Shown: piece after piece, positions 1 through 6,483 of the stretch
Position numbering within the stretch: position 1 is the stretch's first letter
How the letters are laid out: every line of letters begins with the position of its first letter
Origin: an uncultured Collinsella sp.
Lineage (GTDB): Bacteria > Actinomycetota > Coriobacteriia > Coriobacteriales > Coriobacteriaceae
Length of the DNA stretch: 8,788 nt
Direction: 5' to 3'
Assembly (NCBI GenBank): GCA_902465115.1
Contig: CABQMC010000054.1
Location: forward strand, 1 to 8,788
The notes under the pieces: model-generated
What the model saw: the letters and a program-made list of their open reading frames with translations, nothing else
Told to the model about the DNA's origin: nothing
Database searches by the model: none
Made by a program: the position numbers and the translations under genes

Positions 1-3000
1 CCAGGCTGCACTGCGACAGCCAGGGGGACAGGTTGGACGAGATACGGGTGCGCACCAGACGGCTCTGGTGGCGACCGATGGTGTTGAACGTCAACGTGGG
101 CGCATCGGGCGTGGCGTCGACGATGTCGCCGTAGGGCACCAGGCCGAGCTTGACCAGGGCCTGGAAGCCGTTGCAGATGCCCAGCATCAGGCCGTCGCGG
201 GCCTTGAGCAGGTCGCGGACTGCCTCGGTGACCTCGGGAGCGCGGAAGAACGCCGTGATGAACTTGGCGGAGCCATCGGGCTCGTCGCCGCCCGAGAAGC
301 CGCCGGGGATCATGACGATCTGGCTTGCACGGATGCGGCGGGCAAGCTCGTGGGTACTCTCGGCGACGGCCTCGGGCGTGAGGTTGTTGATCACGAAGGT
401 GTCGGCCTCGGCGCCGGCGGCGCGGAAAGCGCGGGCGCTATCGTACTCGCAGTTGTTGCCGGGGAACACGGGGATTACCACGCGCGGGCGGGCGATCTTG
501 GCGCCGCCGTACACGTGGATATCCTTGGCACGGAAGTCGATGGTCTCGACCTTGGCAGTCTCGCCGGCGCTGCGGTAGGCAAAGACGCCCTCGATACCGC
601 TCTCCCAGGCCTCCTGGAGCTCGGAAAGCTCGATGACCTCGGAGCCGGTGTCGATGACATAACCCTCGATGGTGGTGCCCAGGGGCTCGACGACAACGCC
701 GTCGGCGACCTCGGGCAGCTCGGCATCCTCGGCGAGCTCGACGATAAAGCTGCCGTAGAGCGGGGTGAAGAGACTCTCCACGTCCACATCCTCGGCAAGC
801 TCGATGCCGATCTGGTTGCCGACGCACATCTTAAAGAGGCTCTCGGCGCCGCAGCCGTAGCCGGGCGTGGAGATTGCCAGGGCGTCGCCGGTAGCGGTGA
901 GCGCCTCGACGGCGTCAAACGCGGCGAGAAGCTGCTGGGCATCGGGGCGGTAGTCCTTGCCATAGGTGGCGGGGGCGATACGCACGACGCGGTGCGTGAG
1001 GCCCTTGAACTCGGGGGAGACGGCGCGGGCCGCCTTGCCCACGGCGACGGCGAAGCTGATCAGGGTCGGCGGAACGTTGAGCTCACCGGCCTCGTCCTCA
1101 AACGAGCCGCTCATAGAGTCCTTGCCGCCGATGGCGCCGGCACCCAGGTCGACCTGGGCCATAAGGGCGCCCAGGACGGCTGCCATGGGCTTGCCCCAGC
1201 GCTCGGCCTCGGTGCGCAGACGCTCGAAGTACTCCTGGAAGGAGAGATAGGCGCGCTTGTGCTCAAAGCCGGCGGCAACGAGCTTGGCGATGGACTCGAC
1301 CACGGACAGGTAGGCGCCTGCAAACTGGTCGGCCTCCATCAGGTAGGGGTTGAAGCCCCATGCCATAGCGCTCGCCGTGGTGGTCTCGCCGTCCACGGGG
1401 AACTTGGCGACCATGGCAGAGCTCGGAGTGAGCTGCGTCTTGCCGCCAAAGGGCATGAGCACGGTCGCGGCACCGATGGTGGAGTCAAAGCGCTCGGAAA
1501 GGCCCTTGTTGGAAGCGACGTTGAGGTCGGTGACGAGCGAGGTCATGCGCTCGGCGAGCGTGGTGCCGGCCCAGCTGGGCTGCCACACGCTACGGGCGCA
1601 CACGTGGGCGACCTGGTGCTTGGGTGCGCCGTTGGAGTTGAGGAACTCGCGGGACAGGTCGACGATGGCGACGCCGTTCCAGGCCATGCGCATACGCGGC
1701 TCGGCGGTAACCTCGGCGATAACGGTAGCCTCCAGGTTTTCCTCGGCGGCGTAGCCCATGAACTCCTCGACGTCACCGTCGGCGACGGCGCAAGCCATGC
1801 GCTCCTGGGACTCGGAGATAGCGAGCTCGGTGCCGTCCAGACCGTCGTACTTCTTGGTCACGGTGTCCAGGTCCACGTACAGGCCGTCGGCAAGCTCACC
1901 CACGGCGACCGAGACGCCGCCGGCGCCAAAGTCGTTGCAGCGCTTGATCAGACGGCAGGCATCGCCGCGGCGGAACAGACGCTGCAGCTTGCGCTCGACC
2001 GGGGCGTTGCCCTTCTGGACCTCGGCACCCGAGGTCTCGATCGACTCGGTGTTCTGGGTCTTGGAGGAGCCGGTGGCGCCACCGATGCCGTCACGGCCGG
2101 TGCGGCCGCCCAGCAGAATGATCTTGTCGGTGGGGGCGGGGCACTCGCGACGCACGTGGTTTGCCGGGGTAGCGCCCACGACGGCGCCGACCTCCATGCG
2201 CTTGGCCACGTAGCCGGGGTGATAGAGCTCGTTGACCTGACCGGTGGCAAGGCCGATCTGGTTGCCGTAGCTGGAGTAGCCGGCGGCGGCAGTGGTCACG
2301 AGCTTGCGCTGCGGCAGCTTGCCCTCGAGTGTCTCGGAAACCGGGACGGTGGGGTCGCCGGCGCCGGTGACGCGCATGGCCTGGTACACATAGCTGCGGC
2401 CCGAGAGCGGGTCGCGGATGGCGCCGCCCACGCAGGTGGCGGCACCGCCGAAGGGCTCGATCTCGGTCGGGTGGTTGTGAGTCTCGTTCTTAAAGAGGAA
2501 CAGCCAGTCTTGGTCCTCGCCATCGACATCGACCTTTACCTTGACAGTGCAGGCGTTGATCTCCTCGGATTCGTCGACATCGGTCATGACGCCGGTCTTC
2601 TTGAGGTACTTGGCGCCGATGGTGCCCATGTCCATGAGGCAGACGGGCTTGGCGTCGCGACCGAGCTCGTGGCGCATCTCCATGTAGCGGTCGAAGGCCT
2701 GCTGCACCACGGCGTCATCGATCGTCACGTCGTCCAGGACGGTGCCGAAGGTGGTGTGGCGGCAGTGGTCGGACCAGTAGGTGTCGATCACGCGGATCTC
2801 GGTGATGGTGGGGTCGCGGTCCTCATCGCGGAAGTACTGCTGGCAGAAGGCGATGTCCGCCTCGTCCATGGCAAGACCGCGCTCGGAAATAAAGGCGGCA
2901 AGGCCGGCCTCATCGAGCTCACGGAAGCCGTCGAGCACTTCGACGGGCTGGGGCTCGGGGGTCTCCATGTACAGCGTCTCGGGCAGGTCGAGCGAGGCGA

Positions 3001-3427
3001 TGCGCGCCTCGACGGGGTTCACCACGTAGTGCTTGATGGCATCAATGGCGGCCTCGTCCAGAGCGCCCGAGATCATATAGACCTTGGCGGAGCGCACGGC
3101 GGGGCGCTCGCCCTGGCTGATGAGCTGCACGCACTCGCTGGCGGAGTCGGCGCGCTGGTCAAACTGGCCAGGCAGGAATTCGACGGCAAAGACGGCGCCA
3201 TCGCTTGCGGGGGGCTCGTCGTAGGTCACATCGACCTGGGGCTCGCTAAAGACGGTCGGCACGCAGGAGCGGAAAAGCTCCTCGTCGATGCCCTCGACGT
3301 CGTAGCGGTTGATAATCCTCAGGGCCTCGATGCCCTTGATGCCGAGAATTTCGGTCAGCTCGCCCTTGAGCTGCTGAGCCTCGACGTCGAACCCGGGTTT
3401 CTTCTCCACGTAGATACGAGAGACCAT
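1..3427 (-). CDS. purL: Phosphoribosylformylglycinamidine synthase, single-chain PurL with fused glutaminase domain (C-terminus cut by window edge)
   Basis: The enzyme makes FGAM from FGAR, glutamine and ATP in the cytosolic de novo purine pathway. Reading the minus strand from the ATG at 3427-3425 gives 1142 uninterrupted codons to the window edge. The synthase signature KNETHNHP is visible, with histidines at about residues 317 and 319, followed by EPFGGAATCVGGAIRDP. A second conserved motif, GGKDSM, lies at residues 767-772. From about residue 980 a class I glutamine amidotransferase (PurQ-like) domain begins with VVIPVFPGNNCEYD. Its nucleophile is C1085 in LGICNGFQAL. The His/Glu of the glutaminase triad should lie in the missing C-terminus, probably about 100 residues. 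The start is supported by AGGAAGGCAGGAACCA just upstream. Length and fused order fit the single-chain PurL clade seen in clostridia and related gut bacteria (family knowledge), rather than separate PurL, PurQ and PurS. A divergently transcribed antiporter gene lies upstream. Confidence 0.96.
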   Translation of the reverse strand, partial: MVSRIYVEKKPGFDVEAQQLKGELTEILGIKGIEALRIINRYDVEGIDEELFRSCVPTVFSEPQVDVTYDEPPASDGAVFAVEFLPGQFDQRADSASECVQLISQGERPAVRSAKVYMISGALDEAAIDAIKHYVVNPVEARIASLDLPETLYMETPEPQPVEVLDGFRELDEAGLAAFISERGLAMDEADIAFCQQYFRDEDRDPTITEIRVIDTYWSDHCRHTTFGTVLDDVTIDDAVVQQAFDRYMEMRHELGRDAKPVCLMDMGTIGAKYLKKTGVMTDVDESEEINACTVKVKVDVDGEDQDWLFLFKNETHNHPTEIEPFGGAATCVGGAIRDPLSGRSYVYQAMRVTGAGDPTVPVSETLEGKLPQRKLVTTAAAGYSSYGNQIGLATGQVNELYHPGYVAKRMEVGAVVGATPANHVRRECPAPTDKIILLGGRTGRDGIGGATGSSKTQNTESIETSGAEVQKGNAPVERKLQRLFRRGDACRLIKRCNDFGAGGVSVAVGELADGLYVDLDTVTKKYDGLDGTELAISESQERMACAVADGDVEEFMGYAAEENLEATVIAEVTAEPRMRMAWNGVAIVDLSREFLNSNGAPKHQVAHVCARSVWQPSWAGTTLAERMTSLVTDLNVASNKGLSERFDSTIGAATVLMPFGGKTQLTPSSAMVAKFPVDGETTTASAMAWGFNPYLMEADQFAGAYLSVVESIAKLVAAGFEHKRAYLSFQEYFERLRTEAERWGKPMAAVLGALMAQVDLGAGAIGGKDSMSGSFEDEAGELNVPPTLISFAVAVGKAARAVSPEFKGLTHRVVRIAPATYGKDYRPDAQQLLAAFDAVEALTATGDALAISTPGYGCGAESLFKMCVGNQIGIELAEDVDVESLFTPLYGSFIVELAEDAELPEVADGVVVEPLGTTIEGYVIDTGSEVIELSELQEAWESGIEGVFAYRSAGETAKVETIDFRAKDIHVYGGAKIARPRVVIPVFPGNNCEYDSARAFRAAGAEADTFVINNLTPEAVAESTHELARRIRASQIVMIPGGFSGGDEPDGSAKFITAFFRAPEVTEAVRDLLKARDGLMLGICNGFQALVKLGLVPYGDIVDATPDAPTLTFNTIGRHQSRLVRTRISSNLSPWLSQCSL

Positions 3428-3611
3428 TGGTTCCTGCCTTCCTGATCGGTTGGGCGTACGGTACGGTATGCGGCAGCGGTCAGTTTGCGGGGCAAGCCTC
3501 GCGGTCGCCTTGAGCCACATGTTTGTAAACCTCACTATGATACGACAGCTCGCGGCGCGGTGAGGACGGCGAGGGTGCTACAGTGAAGCGCAAACAAGAG
3601 AAAGGCATCAC
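3428..3611. promoter_or_regulatory. Divergent intergenic region between purL and the antiporter
   Basis: This 184-bp gap must hold start signals for both flanking genes. On the plus strand TATGAT at 3536-3541 matches the -10 consensus at five of six positions, about 70 bases before the antiporter ATG. No good -35 lies at 17 bp; TTGAGC at 3510-3515 is 20 bp away, so the call is weak. An imperfect palindrome GTTTGTAAAC lies at 3521-3530, just upstream of that -10. Near purL there is a threefold tandem pentamer, GTACG GTACG GTATG (3456-3470), in the likely leader. I saw no convincing riboswitch or leader peptide. The open frames here are short shadows. Confidence 0.35.
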
Positions 3612-5174
3612 ATGGCATTCGTTTCGCTCGCCATCATCGCACTCGTGGCCTTTGCAAGCCCCTTCATCGCCTCGGCGATTCCTGGAAAACCCGTTCCCGA
3701 GACGGTCTTTTTGCTCGTGCTCGGCGCGGTGCTGGGACCCCATATGCTCGGCGTCATCCATGTAGATGCCGAGGTCTCGCTTGTGTCCGAGCTCGGTCTG
3801 GCCTTTTTGTTCCTGCTTGCCGGCTTTGAGATTGATCCGAAGAGCATCACGGGTGTCGAGGGGCGCTACGGCTTGGCAACGTGGGTCGTCACGTTTGGTA
3901 TCGCCTGGCTTGCCGTGCGCTTTACCCCGTGGTTCTCGGTCAGCCATTTCGACGGTATCGCCGTGACGCTTGCCCTCACTTCTACGGCGCTCGGCACGCT
4001 CGTGCCCATCATGCGCGAGCGTTCACTTGCCGGAACGCGCGTGGGCGACTCGATTCTCGCGTATGGCACTTGGGGCGAGCTCGGTCCCGTGCTCGCCATG
4101 TCGATGCTGCTGTCTGCCCGCACTGGCATCCAAACGCTCGTAATCCTTGGCTTGTTTGCGGTGGTTTGCGTGTTGCTGGCCGTGGTCCCGAGCCGCTCCA
4201 AGCGCGTCGGCAGCCGTTTCTTTGCGTTTGTCGAGGAGCGCGCCGATACCACGTCGCAGACCTTCGTGCGCCTGACGGTGCTCATCCTGGTCACGCTCGT
4301 GGCGTTCTCGGCAGTCTTTGATCTCGATATCGTGTTGGGTTCTTTTGCCGCCGGCTTTGTCCTGCGCTACATCATCCCCGAGGGCAACCATACGCTCGAG
4401 ACCAAGCTCGACGGCCTGGCCTACGGCTTTTTGATTCCGGTGTTCTTTACTGTATCGGGCGCAAAGATCGACCTGACGGCCGTGGCGTCGCGCCCCGGGC
4501 TGCTCGCAGGCTTTATCGTGGCGTTGCTGATCATTCGCGCCGTGCCCATTCTCATCTCTATGAGCATTTGTCCTGCGACGCGCGATGTGTCGGCGTATGG
4601 TCGCATTACCGTGGCCCTGTACTGCACCACGGCCCTGCCGATCATCGTTGCCGTGACGAGTGTTGCCGTCAACGCGGGCGCGCTGTCGCAAGATATTGCG
4701 TCGGTCATGGTTGCCGCCGGTGCCATCACAGTGTTCTTGATGCCATTGCTCGCGCAGCTCTTCTACCGCGTGGTCGACGCCGCGCCGGTCGCCGCCGTGG
4801 CAGAGGTTGCCGAGCATCCATCCGATGCGTTCGACATCCTGCGTGCCCATCACGATTTGGCGAGCCTGCTCGCACGCGAGCACGAGCTGCTGACCTCGCA
4901 TGGTCACGGTCGCGTATTCGAGGGCCTGCCTACGCTCGATACGATTGCCGAGCGTCTTTCCGCCGAGGCGGCGAGCGGCCACATCGATGCCCGCATCGTG
5001 GACGCGGCGCACCTGCTTGCCGATAAGACCTATGGAGACGAGGTCGACCCGTCCGAGCTGACCCCGCGCGAGCGCCGCCGTCTGGAGCGCGCCAAGCTCG
5101 CCGTGCGCGAATACCGCCGCCGCATGCTGGAGCTCTATGCAAGAGAAGAAGCCGAGGACGACGACGGCAAGTAG
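3612..5174 (+). CDS. Cation:proton antiporter, CPA2 / Na+/H+ exchanger family
   Basis: A 520-residue integral membrane protein, expected to exchange Na+ or K+ for protons across the cytoplasmic membrane. Residues 1-386 contain about 13 hydrophobic segments with family hallmarks: AFLFLLAGFEID at 64-75, the STALGTLVPI segment at 124-133, and IPVFFTVSGAKIDLTA at 275-290, similar to the KefB/KefC-type core. At the transmembrane position where many CPA antiporters carry an Asp-containing QD, ND or DD pair, this protein has Y151-GTWGELGPV with Glu156. Residues 387-520 are a hydrophilic, highly charged, probably helical cytosolic tail, with an Arg/Glu-rich stretch at 480-515 ending in EEAEDDDGK. I saw no Rossmann-type RCK/TrkA-N domain. 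The start is supported by GAGAAAGG about 7 bases before the ATG. Ion specificity cannot be read from the sequence. The gene is followed by the inverted-repeat array and an intrinsic terminator, and looks monocistronic. Confidence 0.9.
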   Translation: MAFVSLAIIALVAFASPFIASAIPGKPVPETVFLLVLGAVLGPHMLGVIHVDAEVSLVSELGLAFLFLLAGFEIDPKSITGVEGRYGLATWVVTFGIAWLAVRFTPWFSVSHFDGIAVTLALTSTALGTLVPIMRERSLAGTRVGDSILAYGTWGELGPVLAMSMLLSARTGIQTLVILGLFAVVCVLLAVVPSRSKRVGSRFFAFVEERADTTSQTFVRLTVLILVTLVAFSAVFDLDIVLGSFAAGFVLRYIIPEGNHTLETKLDGLAYGFLIPVFFTVSGAKIDLTAVASRPGLLAGFIVALLIIRAVPILISMSICPATRDVSAYGRITVALYCTTALPIIVAVTSVAVNAGALSQDIASVMVAAGAITVFLMPLLAQLFYRVVDAAPVAAVAEVAEHPSDAFDILRAHHDLASLLAREHELLTSHGHGRVFEGLPTLDTIAERLSAEAASGHIDARIVDAAHLLADKTYGDEVDPSELTPRERRRLERAKLAVREYRRRMLELYAREEAEDDDGK

Positions 5175-5189
5175 TCGATACTCTCTCGG

Positions 5190-5420
5190 GGAAGCCGCGT
5201 CCCGCTTTGAAGGCTCGGAACGGGATGTGGTTTCCGAAACGGGGGCCGTTGGGAAGCTGTGTCCCGGAATGGGCGCTCAGAGTGGGATGCAGTTTCCGCG
5301 AGAGACCCGTTGCGGAAACGGTATCCCAGAATCGGCGTTCAAAGCGGGACGCAGTTTCCGCAAGGAGGTCCTGGGGAAACCGTGCCCCGTTCTGATCCGA
5401 AATACTGGGACATAGTTTCC
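5190..5420. repeat. Phased array of eight alternating 15-bp repeats forming four hairpin units
   Basis: Eight copies of a 15-bp motif, consensus GGAAACYGYGTCCCG, start at 5190, 5221, 5252, 5283, 5314, 5345, 5375 and 5406, alternating forward and inverted. Steps are 31 bp except one of 30. GGAA (positions 1-4), C6 and CCC (12-14) are identical in all eight copies; nearly all other variation is transitions. Consecutive pairs make four hairpin units with 15-bp arms and exactly 16-nt loops: 5190-5235, 5252-5297, 5314-5359 and 5375-5420. Spacers of 16, 16 and 15 nt separate them. Units 1 and 3 also resemble each other as reverse complements, including their loops. The array begins 15 bp after the antiporter stop codon and ends 15 bp before the terminator stem, so it would lie in the antiporter 3' UTR. 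It could be a REP/BIME- or MITE-like extragenic element, a structured RNA or a protein-binding array. It is not a CRISPR, because the repeats alternate in orientation and the spacers are only 15-16 bp. Function unknown. Confidence 0.9.
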
Positions 5421-5435
5421 CTTTCATAACAGAAG

Positions 5436-5477
5436 AAGGCGCGCTGCCTGCAGTTGATGCAGATGGCGCGCCTTTTT
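5436..5477 (+). terminator. Rho-independent terminator of the antiporter gene, possibly bidirectional
   Basis: The arms AAGGCGCGC (5436-5444) and GCGCGCCTT (5466-5474) pair perfectly. An inner stem CTGCA/TGCAG (5448-5452 with 5458-5462) closes a five-base loop. The 3' arm runs into TTTTT at 5473-5477, the classical form for plus-strand termination. The dehydrogenase gene converges from the right, and on the minus strand the same stem is followed by a broken T tract, TTCTTCTGTT. It may therefore also stop that transcript, though less efficiently. Confidence 0.85.
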
Positions 5478-5519
5478 GGTTGAGCTATGTTGAGGCTTGA
5501 AGCCAAAGCTTGTGGCTCC

Positions 5520-6269
5520 CTAGGAGCGGGCGGCTCCGTCGACGGGGAGCACGGCGCCCGTGACGTAGGAGGACATGTCGCTCGCCAGGAAAACAAAGGC
5601 GTTGGCGACATCCTCGGGCTCGCCCATGCGACCCAGCGGAATGGTGGCGACGATGGGCTTAATAACCTCTTCGGGCAGGTTGGCGACCATATCGGTTTTG
5701 GTTACGCCAGGTGCGACGGCATTGACGCGAATACCCATAGGGGCGAGCTCGCGCGAGAGCGACTGGACCATGCCGTTAACGGCAAACTTGGACGTGGGGT
5801 AACCGACGCCAGAGGGCTGACCGTACTTGGCGACCATTGAGCTCGTGGTGGTGATGGTGCCGCCGTGGCCGGCCTCGGTCATAATCTTGGCAGCGGCCCG
5901 GTGGCCGTTAAAGACGGCGACGACGTTGAGGTCCATAACTTTGGCGAACTCCTCGGCCGTGTAGTCCAAAAGGGGCGAGCGCTGGGAGATGCCGGCATTG
6001 TTGACGACTGTATCCAAGCCGCCCATATCGGCGGCGGCTTGGGTAAAGGCCTCGGTCACGGCTTCGAGCGAGGTGAGGTCGCAGGAGCGGCCCCAGACCC
6101 TGGCGTCGGGATAGGCGGCTGCCAGCTTCTCAACGGCCGCGTCGGCAGTCTCCTGGCGCGAGCCAAAGACGGTGACGGCAGCGCCTTCCTCGATAAAACG
6201 GCAGGCGATGGCATAGCCGATACCGCGCGTGCCTCCGGTGATGATTGCTTTCTTGCCCTCGAGCAACAT
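5520..6269 (-). CDS. Short-chain dehydrogenase/reductase, BaiA-like (hydroxysteroid dehydrogenase or 3-oxoacyl-ACP reductase-type)
   Basis: A 249-residue classical SDR, expected to oxidise or reduce an alcohol/ketone with NAD(P)(H) in the cytosol. The Rossmann motif TGGTRGIG is at residues 11-18, NNAG at 90-93, and the catalytic tetrad is N115, S144, Y157 and K161 (YPTSK). From memory, several stretches resemble BaiA, the bile-acid 3alpha-hydroxysteroid dehydrogenase of 7-dehydroxylating clostridia: ITGGTRGIG, the AAAYPDARVWG segment, MDLNVVAVFNG, SGVGYPTSK, APGVTKTDM and a VDGA-x-R end. After the second beta strand, FGSRQE has Ser37-Arg38 where BaiA has an acidic Glu, so NADP(H) preference is plausible. 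The ATG at 6269-6267 is preferred over one five codons upstream because GAGGAAG lies 6-7 bases before it; the upstream ATG would overlap that site. No bai neighbours are present. A FabG or sugar-alcohol dehydrogenase role remains possible, so no symbol is given. Confidence 0.9.
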   Translation of the reverse strand: MLLEGKKAIITGGTRGIGYAIACRFIEEGAAVTVFGSRQETADAAVEKLAAAYPDARVWGRSCDLTSLEAVTEAFTQAAADMGGLDTVVNNAGISQRSPLLDYTAEEFAKVMDLNVVAVFNGHRAAAKIMTEAGHGGTITTTSSMVAKYGQPSGVGYPTSKFAVNGMVQSLSRELAPMGIRVNAVAPGVTKTDMVANLPEEVIKPIVATIPLGRMGEPEDVANAFVFLASDMSSYVTGAVLPVDGAARS

Positions 6270-6341
6270 GGTACTTCCTCTCATCGCGGGCGGACATTCG
6301 CAGCACAGCGTAGCGGTAGCCGGAATCGGCCGCGTTTGTAT

Positions 6342-6370
6342 ATCGGTGAACGGTAGCCCGCGTTACCGAT
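6342..6370. promoter_or_regulatory. Inverted repeat upstream of the dehydrogenase gene, candidate operator
   Basis: ATCGGT (6342-6347) and ACCGAT (6365-6370) form an inverted repeat with a 17-bp centre. Inside it, CGGTA (6351-6355) and TACCG (6364-6368) form another with an 8-bp centre. It lies about 75-100 bases upstream of the dehydrogenase start and outside the hom terminator. On the minus strand TATACA (complement of 6338-6343) could be a poor -10, but I found no good -35. A regulator-binding site is an inference. Confidence 0.3.
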
Positions 6371-6418
6371 GAGCGGCTCGCGCAAATATGCTCTGCCGTT
6401 GTGCTTGGGGCAGGTGAC

Positions 6419-6452
6419 AAAAGGACTCCCGTCCCACATCGGACGGGAGCCC
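6419..6452 (-). terminator. Rho-independent terminator of hom
   Basis: On the minus strand GGGCTCCCGTCC pairs with GGACGGGAGTCC over 12 bp (one G-U pair) around a six-base loop (6435-6440), followed by TTTT (complement of 6419-6422). It starts about 30 bases after the hom stop codon. It separates hom from the downstream dehydrogenase gene on the same strand, so the latter probably has its own promoter. Confidence 0.88.
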
Positions 6453-6483
6453 TCAAGGCGCGTATTGCTAGGCGAGCGTTGGG

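Noticed and set aside
68..3445. A 1125-codon plus-strand open frame covering nearly all of the purL region
   Set aside because: It lies exactly antisense to purL, whose minus-strand reading has unmistakable FGAM synthase and glutaminase motifs. The plus-strand protein is a low-complexity Gly/Ala/Leu/Asp/His/Val string, as expected from the complement of GC-rich codons.
4023..5012. A 329-codon minus-strand open frame inside the antiporter gene
   Set aside because: Arg/His/Gly-rich shadow with no recognisable domain; the plus-strand frame is a coherent membrane protein.
5137..5415. Small open frames (62-165 codons, both strands) running through the repeat array
   Set aside because: They are built from the repeat units themselves, lack credible ribosome binding sites, and overlap the antiporter end on incompatible frames.
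5190..5420. CRISPR array
   Set aside because: The 15-bp repeats alternate in orientation, spacers are 15-16 bp and partly related to one another, and no cas gene is nearby.
5501..5517. Small hairpin AGCCA/TGGCT just after the dehydrogenase stop as its terminator
   Set aside because: The stem is only 5 bp and no T tract follows on the minus strand; the stronger shared hairpin at 5436-5474 is the better candidate.
6270..6284. Alternative dehydrogenase start five codons upstream (ATG at 6284)
   Set aside because: That start would place the clear GAGGAAG ribosome binding site inside the coding region, and homologous SDRs begin close to the Rossmann strand.
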